Assembly: GCA_041946965.1 (NCBI GenBank)
Contig: JBHGBM010000010.1
Coordinates: forward strand, 25,441-89,440
Length of the DNA stretch: 64,000 nt
Reading direction: 5' to 3'
Source: JBHGBM01 sp041946965
Lineage (GTDB): Bacteria; Acidobacteriota; Terriglobia; Bryobacterales; Bryobacteraceae
Shown in pieces: positions 1-7,649 of this stretch. Each line of letters begins with the position of its first letter. The first letter of the stretch is position 1. The position numbers and the translations under genes were made by a program. The notes below the pieces were generated by a model, which saw only the letters and a list, made by a program, of their open reading frames with translations, was not told the DNA's origin and searched no databases.

Positions 1-1455
1 GCCGCCTTCGATCGTGCCGCGCGGAGTCCCCATCACGGATTTCAGATAGAAACCCTGCTCCCCGCGCAGGAAAAACACCAGGTGGCGGATGTTCAGCGTC
101 TGAAGCAGCCTCTCCCCCACCGAAGAGAGCATTGCGTCCAGATCCGTCTCCGCGCTGAGCTCGCGCGCAAACTCCACCAGCGTGCGCCGGTAGTCGTAGC
201 GGTCCTGGTAGAAGAACTTGTCCAGCCGCTCCTGAATCCAGTTGCGAATCGGCTGGAACAGGAACGCGGTGATCAGCATCACCGTGACCAGGCCGGTGTT
301 GCCGAGGTCCTTGAAATTCTTCTGCACCAGGCTGGCCAGGCCGAAGACGATGGCGTAAAACGCCGCCAGCACGCACAGCGTGGCGAGCGTGTACGCATAC
401 CCGCGGCGGAAGATGATGTCCACGTCCATCAGCCGGTAGCGCACGATGGCGTACGCCAGCGTCAGGGGGATGAGCGCCAGCGGCAGCACGGAGAGCTTCA
501 GGTACGAGCCGGGCAGGAAACCCGCCACGTAAGGAGCGACGTACATCGTGGCGAACGGCAGGATGCCGCAGAAAGTCCCGTTGCGCAGCCACTTCAACTG
601 CCGCCGCACCACCGGATCTTCGGCGCGGCGGTAGGCCACCGTCAGAACGAAGCCGCCCGCAAGGTACAGAATGGTGATGGCCGGCAGCCACAGCCGGTCC
701 AGCAGCCACTTCATCTCCACCGGCGAGAGCTCCGCCCGCAGCGTGCCCGAGCTGACTCCCAGCCAGACGGCGATCATGAACGCCGCGGGCGCGTAAACCG
801 CGGCGAGCCGGAACCTGCCGCGGAACCACGGTAGCGGCTCCGGGAACGTCAGGCAGAAGTGCAGGAAGATGGTGGGCGCCAGCAGACCCGCGATCACGTT
901 GCCGAAATAGATCACCTGGTCGAACGGGTTCAGCTTACCCGTGTAGTGGAAGGTGCTGAAGATGAACGAAACCAGGCAGAAGATATAAAAGTGCCGCGCC
1001 TTGTGCGCGCTCCCGCGGCGGAAATATACGAACAGGCCGATGATCAGGTAGGCCGCGCCTACCACATACAGGTACATCACCGCGGGATCGACGGGCGTGG
1101 CCCCGATCACCACCGTGATCTTCACCTCCACGCCGTCGCGCGAAACCAGGTAGTCCGCTTTCTGCCACGCTCCGATGCGCACCAGCACCTGGGGCACATC
1201 AATGGCGCGATCGATCTGCACGCCGCTGATCTTCAGCAGCCGGTCGCCGTCGCGCAACCCGAACTTGGCTCCCTGTCCTCCCGCCGGCACGTGCAGCGCG
1301 ACCACGCCCTGCTGGCGGTCCACCCAGATCACGTTGTCTTCGGGGAGACGGAAGCGGTATTGCTGCTGGAAATTGATGACGGCAAAAACGGCGGCGGCGA
1401 TCGTGGCAATCGTCAGGATCGCCGTGGAGAGCTGAAATTTCAGTTCCTGAAGCAT
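1..1455 (-). CDS. PDZ / multi-TM / GAF sensor protein, C-terminus beyond window
   Basis: The frame opens at an ATG preceded by GGGAGG and stays open for 485 codons to the left edge, so the C-terminus is missing. Residues about 9-27 form a transmembrane helix, residues 45-110 look like a PDZ domain (GLRDGDRLLKISG), and about eight further hydrophobic helices follow, including the HFCLTFPEP motif common in multi-TM sensor modules. After the last helix comes FFYQDRYDYRRTL and the start of a GAF domain (LLQTLNIRHLVFFLRG). Known proteins of this build end either in HisKA/HATPase kinase domains or in a PP2C/SpoIIE phosphatase; the visible part does not decide between them. It probably sits in the inner membrane with a periplasmic PDZ. 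The murB stop lies 165 bases upstream of its start. Confidence 0.85.
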   Translation of the reverse strand, partial: MLQELKFQLSTAILTIATIAAAVFAVINFQQQYRFRLPEDNVIWVDRQQGVVALHVPAGGQGAKFGLRDGDRLLKISGVQIDRAIDVPQVLVRIGAWQKADYLVSRDGVEVKITVVIGATPVDPAVMYLYVVGAAYLIIGLFVYFRRGSAHKARHFYIFCLVSFIFSTFHYTGKLNPFDQVIYFGNVIAGLLAPTIFLHFCLTFPEPLPWFRGRFRLAAVYAPAAFMIAVWLGVSSGTLRAELSPVEMKWLLDRLWLPAITILYLAGGFVLTVAYRRAEDPVVRRQLKWLRNGTFCGILPFATMYVAPYVAGFLPGSYLKLSVLPLALIPLTLAYAIVRYRLMDVDIIFRRGYAYTLATLCVLAAFYAIVFGLASLVQKNFKDLGNTGLVTVMLITAFLFQPIRNWIQERLDKFFYQDRYDYRRTLVEFARELSAETDLDAMLSSVGERLLQTLNIRHLVFFLRGEQGFYLKSVMGTPRGTIEGG

Positions 1456-1620
1456 GCCTCCCGCCGTCACGTGGCGCTAATGGTACACCAACCCCCGGAT
1501 GTCGGACGTAGCACGTTTAATGCCAGCCTGTAACTCCTTGCTAAGCCAACCGGTACGCGCCTTTCCCGGCAGCCGGGCGCACAGAATGGCCATTTGAAAT
1601 CCACAATTTGGGAAAGACCA

Positions 1621-2607
1621 CTATGTGGAAGTGTAGGCGGCCGAAAATCCCACATACTGCACCTCTTCCTCGAGTTCGATTCCAAACCGCGCCCGCACCC
1701 GCGCCTTCAGGTCCCGGATCAGCCGGCACAGGTCCCGCGCGACGCCGCCGCCCGCGTTGAAGATCAGGTTGGCGTGATACGCCGCCACCTCTATGCGCCC
1801 GATTTTAAGACCTTTAGCTCCAACCTGATCGAGGAACCACGCGGCCGGGACTTTGCCCTCCCGCACCAGTTTCGGCGGGACTTCGGCCAGCACGGCGGGC
1901 GGCAGTTCCGCCGCCAGCAGGTTCTTGAACACGCTGCCGGCGCACTTCATGGAGGGGGGGAACTTCTGGTTGCGTACCCGGACGATCTCCTCCGCCTGCC
2001 GGCGCAGTTCGGCCGCGTCACCCGGAATCATCTCAAGCTCCGTGGCGAAAATCACCCAGTCCTTGCGTCGTTTGAACACACTCTCGCGATAGCGGAATTC
2101 ACACTCCGAATTTTCGTATTCGCGGATTTGTTCGCCGTCAAAGAACCGGACCCGCACCACGCGCTCGGAAATGGAGTGCCCGTAGGCGCCCGCGTTGCCG
2201 TAGACCGCCGCCCCTACCGATCCGGGAATTCCCGCAAGCGTCTCGAGTCCCGCCAGACCCCTATCCACCGTGTAATCCACCAAATCCGGAAGCGCCGCGC
2301 CGGCATCCGCCGAGACGCGGTTCCCGGAGACGTCGATCCGCGCCGAGACGAAGCGCAGCACCACCCCGCGGTAGCCGTCGTCGGAAACGATCAGGTTGGT
2401 GCCCCCGCCGATGGCGATCCAGGGCAGAGGACCGCCGGCGAGCGCTGCCAGCGCCGCCAGAAACGCGGACTCGTCCGACGTTTCCGCGTAGATGTCCGCG
2501 GGCCCGCCGATGCCGAACCGCGTGTAAAGGGCCAGCGGCGTGTCCGTGGAAACGGTTAGATTGGGTATTCCGGCGAGGCGCGAACGCGTCTCTTCGGCAG
2601 AAAGCAT
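1621..2607 (-). CDS. murB: UDP-N-acetylmuramate dehydrogenase
   Basis: MurB reduces UDP-N-acetylglucosamine enolpyruvate to UDP-N-acetylmuramate with NADPH and FAD in the cytoplasm, the second committed step of peptidoglycan precursor synthesis. The 328-residue protein shows the FAD-binding GGGTN at 67-71, PGSVG at 128-132 followed by GNAGAYG, the catalytic serine in AGSVFKN (Ser225), and the C-terminal YHANLIFN with an EEEVQ segment that should carry the catalytic glutamate. Length is normal for the family. The start ATG has no Shine-Dalgarno sequence; a TATAAT lies immediately upstream, which could give a leaderless mRNA. It is isolated from other mur genes here. Confidence 0.95.
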   Translation of the reverse strand: MLSAEETRSRLAGIPNLTVSTDTPLALYTRFGIGGPADIYAETSDESAFLAALAALAGGPLPWIAIGGGTNLIVSDDGYRGVVLRFVSARIDVSGNRVSADAGAALPDLVDYTVDRGLAGLETLAGIPGSVGAAVYGNAGAYGHSISERVVRVRFFDGEQIREYENSECEFRYRESVFKRRKDWVIFATELEMIPGDAAELRRQAEEIVRVRNQKFPPSMKCAGSVFKNLLAAELPPAVLAEVPPKLVREGKVPAAWFLDQVGAKGLKIGRIEVAAYHANLIFNAGGGVARDLCRLIRDLKARVRARFGIELEEEVQYVGFSAAYTST

Positions 2608-2632
2608 TATTTTCTATTATATCGGAGGCTAT
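2608..2632. promoter_or_regulatory. 25-bp divergent start region of murB and the DUF2461 gene
   Basis: The start codons of murB (minus) and the DUF2461 gene (plus) are only 25 bases apart in an AT-rich island. On the minus strand a perfect TATAAT lies at 2616-2621, eight bases before the murB ATG, with no clear -35 match upstream. On the plus strand TCGGAGG precedes the DUF2461 start. Promoter function is inferred from the -10 match only. Confidence 0.4.
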
Positions 2633-3340
2633 ATGCCCACCGCCTTCGCGGGCTTTCCCCCGCAAGCCATGACGTTCTTCCGCAGCCTGGCGCGCCACAA
2701 TGACCGCGAGTGGTTCCTGCCGCGCAAACAGATCTACGAGGACGCGGTGAAGCGCCCCATGATCGAGCTGATCGAGGCGCTCAACGCCGGGATGATGAGT
2801 TTCGCCCCCGCCTACGTCACCGACCCCGGCAAGGCCATGTACCGCATCTACCGCGACGTGCGGTTCAGCGGCGATAAGACCCCCTACAAGACCCACGTGG
2901 CAGCGTCGTTCTTCCGCCGCGGCAGCGTGAAGCACACCATGGCGGGCTACTACTTCAGCGTTTCACCGCACGAAATCGAGGTCGCGGGCGGAATCTATCT
3001 GCCGCCTCCGGACAACCTGCGGCTGGTGCGCGACCACATCGCCCGGCGCCACCAGGAGTTCCGCCGCATCGCCGGCGACGGTGCTCTGCGCCGGCTGATG
3101 GGCGAACTTCAGGGAGACCGGCTTTCCCGCGTGCCGAAGGGCTGGCCAGCCGGCCACCCCGCCGCCGACCTGGTGAAGTTCAAGCAGTACCTGTACTACG
3201 TACTGCTCGATCCCGCCATGGCGTCCACGCCAAAGCTCTTTCGCGAAGTGCTCGCGCGCTTTCGCGTGATGTCGCGGTTCATCGATTTTCTGAATGCTCC
3301 CCTGGTGGCGGCGGCGCGCGTCAAGCCGCCGATGTTCTGA
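2633..3340 (+). CDS. DUF2461 (TIGR02453) family protein
   Basis: The 235-residue protein begins MPTAFAGFPPQAMTFFRSL and has the family hallmarks NDREWF near the N-terminus, YRIYRDVRFSGDKTPYKTH in the middle and an alpha/beta fold with no membrane segment. DUF2461 members are widespread cytoplasmic proteins of unknown biochemical activity. I chose the ATG at 2633 because it follows ATCGGAGG at good spacing; the frame is open further upstream but would run through the murB start. It is divergent from murB and followed by a gap before ileS, so it is probably a single-gene transcript. Confidence 0.85.
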   Translation: MPTAFAGFPPQAMTFFRSLARHNDREWFLPRKQIYEDAVKRPMIELIEALNAGMMSFAPAYVTDPGKAMYRIYRDVRFSGDKTPYKTHVAASFFRRGSVKHTMAGYYFSVSPHEIEVAGGIYLPPPDNLRLVRDHIARRHQEFRRIAGDGALRRLMGELQGDRLSRVPKGWPAGHPAADLVKFKQYLYYVLLDPAMASTPKLFREVLARFRVMSRFIDFLNAPLVAAARVKPPMF

Positions 3341-3367
3341 TACGGGACGCCGCTGGGAAACCCGCGC

Positions 3368-3454
3368 CTATTCTCGCTTGACCAGGTCGCCCACGGTCCC
3401 GATCAGCAGCAGGGCCAGCATCAAGCACCCGGCGCTGAAGTAGACGACATCCAT
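3368..3454 (-). CDS. possible 28-residue single-pass membrane micropeptide
   Basis: The frame encodes 28 residues that start MDVVYFSAG, contain a hydrophobic stretch CLMLALLLIGTVG and end in a charged DLVKRE tail. This build recalls KdpF-like or other one-helix accessory peptides of acidobacteria, but no kdp genes are nearby and the ribosome binding site is poor. It lies alone in the gap between the DUF2461 gene and ileS, on the opposite strand to both. Coding status is uncertain. Confidence 0.3.
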   Translation of the reverse strand: MDVVYFSAGCLMLALLLIGTVGDLVKRE

Positions 3455-3570
3455 TGTCACGCCCAATGGACGCCGCCAGCCGCGGGCCGGGTACGCCCGC
3501 ACGAGGGGCCCCTGTACCGCTCCGCACAAACAACGCCCCTCGATCGTGTACGATGGTAATATCCCCCGAA

Positions 3571-6369
3571 ATGGAAAAAGTGGACCTCAAGCAGACTGTT
3601 AACCTGCCTCGCACAAGCTTCCCCATGAAAGCCAACCTGCCGCAGCTCGAGCCCAAGCTGCTGGCGCATTGGGAACAGGAAGACCTCTATGGCCAGATCC
3701 GGCGCGCCCGCGCGGGCCGGCCCACCTACATCCTGCACGACGGCCCCCCTTACGCCAACGGGCGCATCCACCTCGGCACCGCGTTCAACAAGATGCTGAA
3801 GGACTTCATTGTGAAGTCCAAGACCATGGCGGGCTTCGATTCGCCTTACGTGCCCGGCTGGGACTGCCACGGGCTGCCGATCGAGAACCGCGTGGACGCC
3901 GAGCTCGGCCCGCGCAAGGCGAAGATGAGCGCGCCGGAAATCCGCGCGGCCTGCCGCAAGTACGCCGAAAAATACGTGGACATCCAGCGCAGGGACTTCA
4001 AGCGCCTGGGCGTTCTCGGCCGCTGGGACCGTCCCTACCTCACCATGAGCGCGCAGTACCAGTCCGTCATCGCCGGCGCGTTTGTGGAGTTCCTCGACCG
4101 CGGTTACGTGTACAAAGGCATGAAGCCGGTGCACTGGTGCCTGTTCCACCGCACGGCGCTGGCGGAGGCGGAGGTGGAGTACGAGAACCACTCCAGCCCG
4201 TCGATCTGGGTGCGCTTCCCGCTGGTTTCCGATCCCGCCAAAATCGACCCGGCGCTGGCCGGACGCAAAGTCTACGGGCTCATCTGGACCACCACGCCCT
4301 GGACCATCCCGGCCAACATGGCCATCGCGTATCACCCCAAGTTCGACTACGCGGCGGTGGACGCGGCGGGCGAGGTGTACCTCGTCGCCGAAGGCCTGCT
4401 TGAAGCCACCGCGAAGAACTGCGGCTGGGAGAATTACCAGATTGTCGCCCGCTTTCCCGGCACGGCGGTCGAGCGCGCCGTATTCCGCCATCCCTTCCTG
4501 GATCGCGATTCGCTCGGCATTCTGGCGGACCACGTCACGTTGGAACAGGGCACCGGCGCCGTCCACACCGCGCCCGGCCACGGCCACGAGGACTACCTGG
4601 TGGCGAACCAGTACGGCATCCCCACCTACTGCCCGGTGGACGCCGCGGGCCGCTTCTTTCCGGCCGAAGGCGCGGCGGGCGAGCTGCCCTCCGTGCTGCT
4701 CGGCAAAACCGTGTGGGACGCGAACATCATCGTGCTCGACATCTTGCGCGAACGCGGCGCGCTGCTCCACTCCGAAAAGGTGGAACACAGCTACCCGCAC
4801 TGCTGGCGCTGCCATAAGCCGACCATTTTCCGCGCCACCGAGCAGTGGTTCATCGGCATGGACCGCAACAACTTCCGGCAGGACGCGCTGGAGGCGGTGC
4901 GCCAGGTCCGCTGGATGCCCTTCTGGGGCGAGGAGCGCATCTCCAACATGATCGCCACGCGCCCGGACTGGTGCATCTCGCGCCAGCGCATCTGGGGCGT
5001 GCCCATCATCGTCTTCTACTGCGACCGCTGCCGCGAGCCGCTGACCGATCGCAAGATCCTGGACGGGGTGGTGCGGCTGTTCGCCGAGCACACCGCCGAC
5101 GTGTGGTACGAACGCTCCGCGGCCGAGCTCATTCCGCCGGGAACCACGTGCGCCAAGTGCGGCGGCGCGGAGTTTTCAAAGGAGAGCGACATTCTCGACG
5201 TCTGGTTCGATTCGGGCTCCAGCCACTTGGCCGTGCTCACGGATTGCAGCGAACTCTCCTGGCCGTCGGACCTTTACCTGGAGGGCGGCGATCAGTATCG
5301 CGGCTGGTTCCATAGCTCGCTGCTGGTCGGGGTGGGCGTGAAGGGCGGCTCGCCGTACCGCGCCTGCGCGCTCAACGGGTGGGTGCTCGATGGAGAGGGC
5401 CGCGCGATGCACAAATCGCTCGGCAACGTGATCGAGCCCGAGGAGATCATCAAGCGTCACGGCGCGGAAGTGCTCCGGCTGTGGGCGTCCTCGGTGGAGT
5501 TCAACGAGGATGTGCGCCTCTCCCAGACCATCCTCACGCGCCTTACCGACGCTTACCGCAAACTGCGCAACACCTTTCGGTACATTCTCGGCAACCTGGC
5601 CGATTTCGGCCCGGCCGATGCCGTGCCGGGCGATGAATTGGCCGAGATCGACCAGTGGATCCTGCTACGCGCCGGGGAACTGGTGGGCCGGTGCCTCCAG
5701 TGGTACGACGAGTTCGCATTCCATAAGGTCTACCACGCGCTCTACGACTTTGCCACCGTGGATCTCAGCGCGGTGTACTTCGACGTGTTGAAGGACCGGC
5801 TGTACACCTCCGCGCCGCGGTCGCGCGCGCGGCGCAGCGCGCAAACCGCCCTATACCGCCTGGGCCACGCACTCACCCGGCTGGCCGCCCCCATCCTCAG
5901 CTTCACCTCCGAGGAGGTCTGGGGCCACTTCCAACAGGGCCGGAGCGTGCATCTCGAAATGTTTCCGTCGCCCGAAGAGCTTACGGCGGGCATCTCGGAT
6001 GCGTCGCGGAAACGGGCGGCCAATTGGGACCGTCTCATGGAAGTGAGAGACGAAGTCCTGAAAAGCCTGGAGGACGCGCGCAACCGCAAGCTCATCGGCG
6101 CGCCGCTGGAAGCCCATGTGCGGCTCTCCGCGCCCGGCGACATCTACCCGCTGCTGGAGCAGTACGGCGGCGAACTTCCCACCCTCTTCATTGTTTCCGC
6201 GGTCAGCCTGGCGCCATCGCCGGACGCGCTCGCCGTGCAGGTGGAACGCGCCGGCGGACAGAAGTGCGAACGCTGCTGGAAGTATGCCGCCGATGTCGGC
6301 GCCGACCCCGCATACCCCACAGTGTGCGCGGCGTGCGCCGGCGTGGTGCACGAGATTGTGAATGGCTGA
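3571..6369 (+). CDS. ileS: isoleucyl-tRNA synthetase
   Basis: This class I synthetase charges tRNA-Ile in the cytoplasm. The 932-residue protein has the HIGH-type motif in YANGRIHLGT (residues 61-70), WTTTPWTIPAN of the CP1 editing domain, the WFDSGSSH segment, and a C-terminal zinc-binding pair CERC/CAAC. The KMSKS loop reads AMHKS (residues 612-616), a divergent form that keeps the second lysine. I chose ATG 3571 because MEKVDLKQTVNLP matches the usual IleS N-terminus; ATG 3553 is possible, and neither has a strong ribosome binding site. The stop overlaps the lspA start, so ileS-lspA-lgt is read as one operon. Confidence 0.95.
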   Translation: MEKVDLKQTVNLPRTSFPMKANLPQLEPKLLAHWEQEDLYGQIRRARAGRPTYILHDGPPYANGRIHLGTAFNKMLKDFIVKSKTMAGFDSPYVPGWDCHGLPIENRVDAELGPRKAKMSAPEIRAACRKYAEKYVDIQRRDFKRLGVLGRWDRPYLTMSAQYQSVIAGAFVEFLDRGYVYKGMKPVHWCLFHRTALAEAEVEYENHSSPSIWVRFPLVSDPAKIDPALAGRKVYGLIWTTTPWTIPANMAIAYHPKFDYAAVDAAGEVYLVAEGLLEATAKNCGWENYQIVARFPGTAVERAVFRHPFLDRDSLGILADHVTLEQGTGAVHTAPGHGHEDYLVANQYGIPTYCPVDAAGRFFPAEGAAGELPSVLLGKTVWDANIIVLDILRERGALLHSEKVEHSYPHCWRCHKPTIFRATEQWFIGMDRNNFRQDALEAVRQVRWMPFWGEERISNMIATRPDWCISRQRIWGVPIIVFYCDRCREPLTDRKILDGVVRLFAEHTADVWYERSAAELIPPGTTCAKCGGAEFSKESDILDVWFDSGSSHLAVLTDCSELSWPSDLYLEGGDQYRGWFHSSLLVGVGVKGGSPYRACALNGWVLDGEGRAMHKSLGNVIEPEEIIKRHGAEVLRLWASSVEFNEDVRLSQTILTRLTDAYRKLRNTFRYILGNLADFGPADAVPGDELAEIDQWILLRAGELVGRCLQWYDEFAFHKVYHALYDFATVDLSAVYFDVLKDRLYTSAPRSRARRSAQTALYRLGHALTRLAAPILSFTSEEVWGHFQQGRSVHLEMFPSPEELTAGISDASRKRAANWDRLMEVRDEVLKSLEDARNRKLIGAPLEAHVRLSAPGDIYPLLEQYGGELPTLFIVSAVSLAPSPDALAVQVERAGGQKCERCWKYAADVGADPAYPTVCAACAGVVHEIVNG

Positions 6370-6853
6370 CGCCCGCCTGAAAGCCTACGGACTGGCCGCC
6401 GCGGTGGCTGCGCTCGACCGCCTCTCCAAGTGGATCATCGAGAGCCGTGTCGGGTTCGAGGATACCTACCGCGTCATCCCGGGCTTCTTCGATATCGTCC
6501 ACTCGCAGAACCGCGGGGTGGCTTTCGGGCTGTTCAATGACTCCACCTCCGAGTGGCGGACCATGCTGCTGATCGTGCTTTCGCTGGCGGCGGCGGCGGT
6601 GGTGGCGGCCATGCTCTGGCAGGCGCCCCGGCTCGACCGCTTGACCAGGACCGGCCTGGCGCTGGTGCTCGGCGGCGCGGGAGGCAATGTTTTCGATCGC
6701 CTGGCGTGGGGGTACGTCACGGATTTTCTGGAATTTTACGTGGGAAGCTATCACTGGCCGACGTTCAACGTAGCCGATTCCGCCATCGTGATCGGCAGCG
6801 GGCTGCTGGTCATCGAAATGCTCAAGCCAAAACGCGAGACGGCGCGAACCTGA
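6362..6853 (+). CDS. lspA: prolipoprotein signal peptidase (signal peptidase II)
   Basis: LspA cleaves the signal peptide of diacylated prolipoproteins in the inner membrane. The 163-residue protein has the usual four hydrophobic helices, the N-terminal DRLSKWII, and the two catalytic aspartates in YVTDFLEFY (Asp121) and FNVADSAI (Asp139), spaced as in characterised LspA. Its ATG lies inside the last codons of ileS (8-base overlap), which implies translational coupling, and its stop overlaps the lgt start by one base (TGATG). The lspA-lgt pairing puts two consecutive lipoprotein maturation enzymes in one unit. Confidence 0.95.
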   Translation: MADARLKAYGLAAAVAALDRLSKWIIESRVGFEDTYRVIPGFFDIVHSQNRGVAFGLFNDSTSEWRTMLLIVLSLAAAAVVAAMLWQAPRLDRLTRTGLALVLGGAGGNVFDRLAWGYVTDFLEFYVGSYHWPTFNVADSAIVIGSGLLVIEMLKPKRETART

Positions 6854-7647
6854 TGCTACCGGATCTGTTTCACATCCCTTACCTGCACACTTACGGCGTG
6901 CTTGTCGCGCTGGCGTTTCTGGCGGCACTGTGGCTCGCCGCGCGGCTCGCGCGCCGCGCGGGGCTCGATCCGGAGGCGGCCATGAACCTGGGCATCTACT
7001 GCGCGCTCTCCGCCATTGCGGGCGCCAAGCTGATGATGTTCCTGGTGGATCTGCCCTACTACATTGAAAACCCCGGCGAGATCTTTTCGCTCGCGAGTTT
7101 GCAGGCCGGCGGCGTGTTCTACGGCGGGCTCATCGCCGCGCTCATCGTGGCCTGGCTGTACATGCGGCGCAAGCGGCTGCCCCCCCTTCGCACCGCCGAC
7201 GTGTTCGCCCCCGCCATCGCGCTGGGGCACGGCATCGGGCGGCTCGGCTGCTTCTCCGCCGGTTGCTGTTGGGGCGCCCCCACGAATCTGCCGTGGGCCG
7301 TTAAGTTCAGCAACCCGCAGGCCAACAACCTGACGGGCGTGCCCCTGGGCGTAAGCCTGCACCCGACGCAGCTTTACGAATCGCTGGCGGAGCTTGTGAT
7401 TTTCGGCATTCTGATGTGGCGCTTCCTCAAGCCGCACCGCCAGGGGGCGATTATAAGCCTGTACCTGATGCTCTACTCCGTGGCGCGCTTCGCCGTGGAG
7501 TTCGTGCGTTTCCACGAGCAGCCGAATCCGTTCGGCGGCCCGCTCGACGCGGCGCAGTGGATTTCGATCGTGCTGTTCGCGCTCGGCGCCGCTTACTTCA
7601 TCCGCGCGCGCAAGCAGCAGTCCGTGGCCGAACCGGTTGCGCCGTAG
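6853..7647 (+). CDS. lgt: prolipoprotein diacylglyceryl transferase
   Basis: Lgt transfers diacylglycerol from phosphatidylglycerol to the lipobox cysteine of prolipoproteins, the step before LspA. The 264-residue polytopic protein carries the signature HGIGRLGCFSAGCCWG (residues 126-141) including the essential arginine, and the ARFAVEFVR motif near the C-terminus. HPTQLYES is also typical of the family. The start ATG overlaps the lspA stop (TGATG), so translation is coupled. Length and membrane pattern are normal. Confidence 0.95.
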   Translation: MLPDLFHIPYLHTYGVLVALAFLAALWLAARLARRAGLDPEAAMNLGIYCALSAIAGAKLMMFLVDLPYYIENPGEIFSLASLQAGGVFYGGLIAALIVAWLYMRRKRLPPLRTADVFAPAIALGHGIGRLGCFSAGCCWGAPTNLPWAVKFSNPQANNLTGVPLGVSLHPTQLYESLAELVIFGILMWRFLKPHRQGAIISLYLMLYSVARFAVEFVRFHEQPNPFGGPLDAAQWISIVLFALGAAYFIRARKQQSVAEPVAP

Positions 7648-7649
7648 CG

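Noticed and set aside
1456..1620. Search for a tRNA or small RNA in the gap between the sensor gene and murB
   Set aside because: No cloverleaf, CCA end or strong terminator hairpin could be assembled by eye.
3457..5091. A 544-codon minus-strand frame inside ileS
   Set aside because: ileS motifs on the plus strand are unambiguous and the antisense product has no recognisable features.
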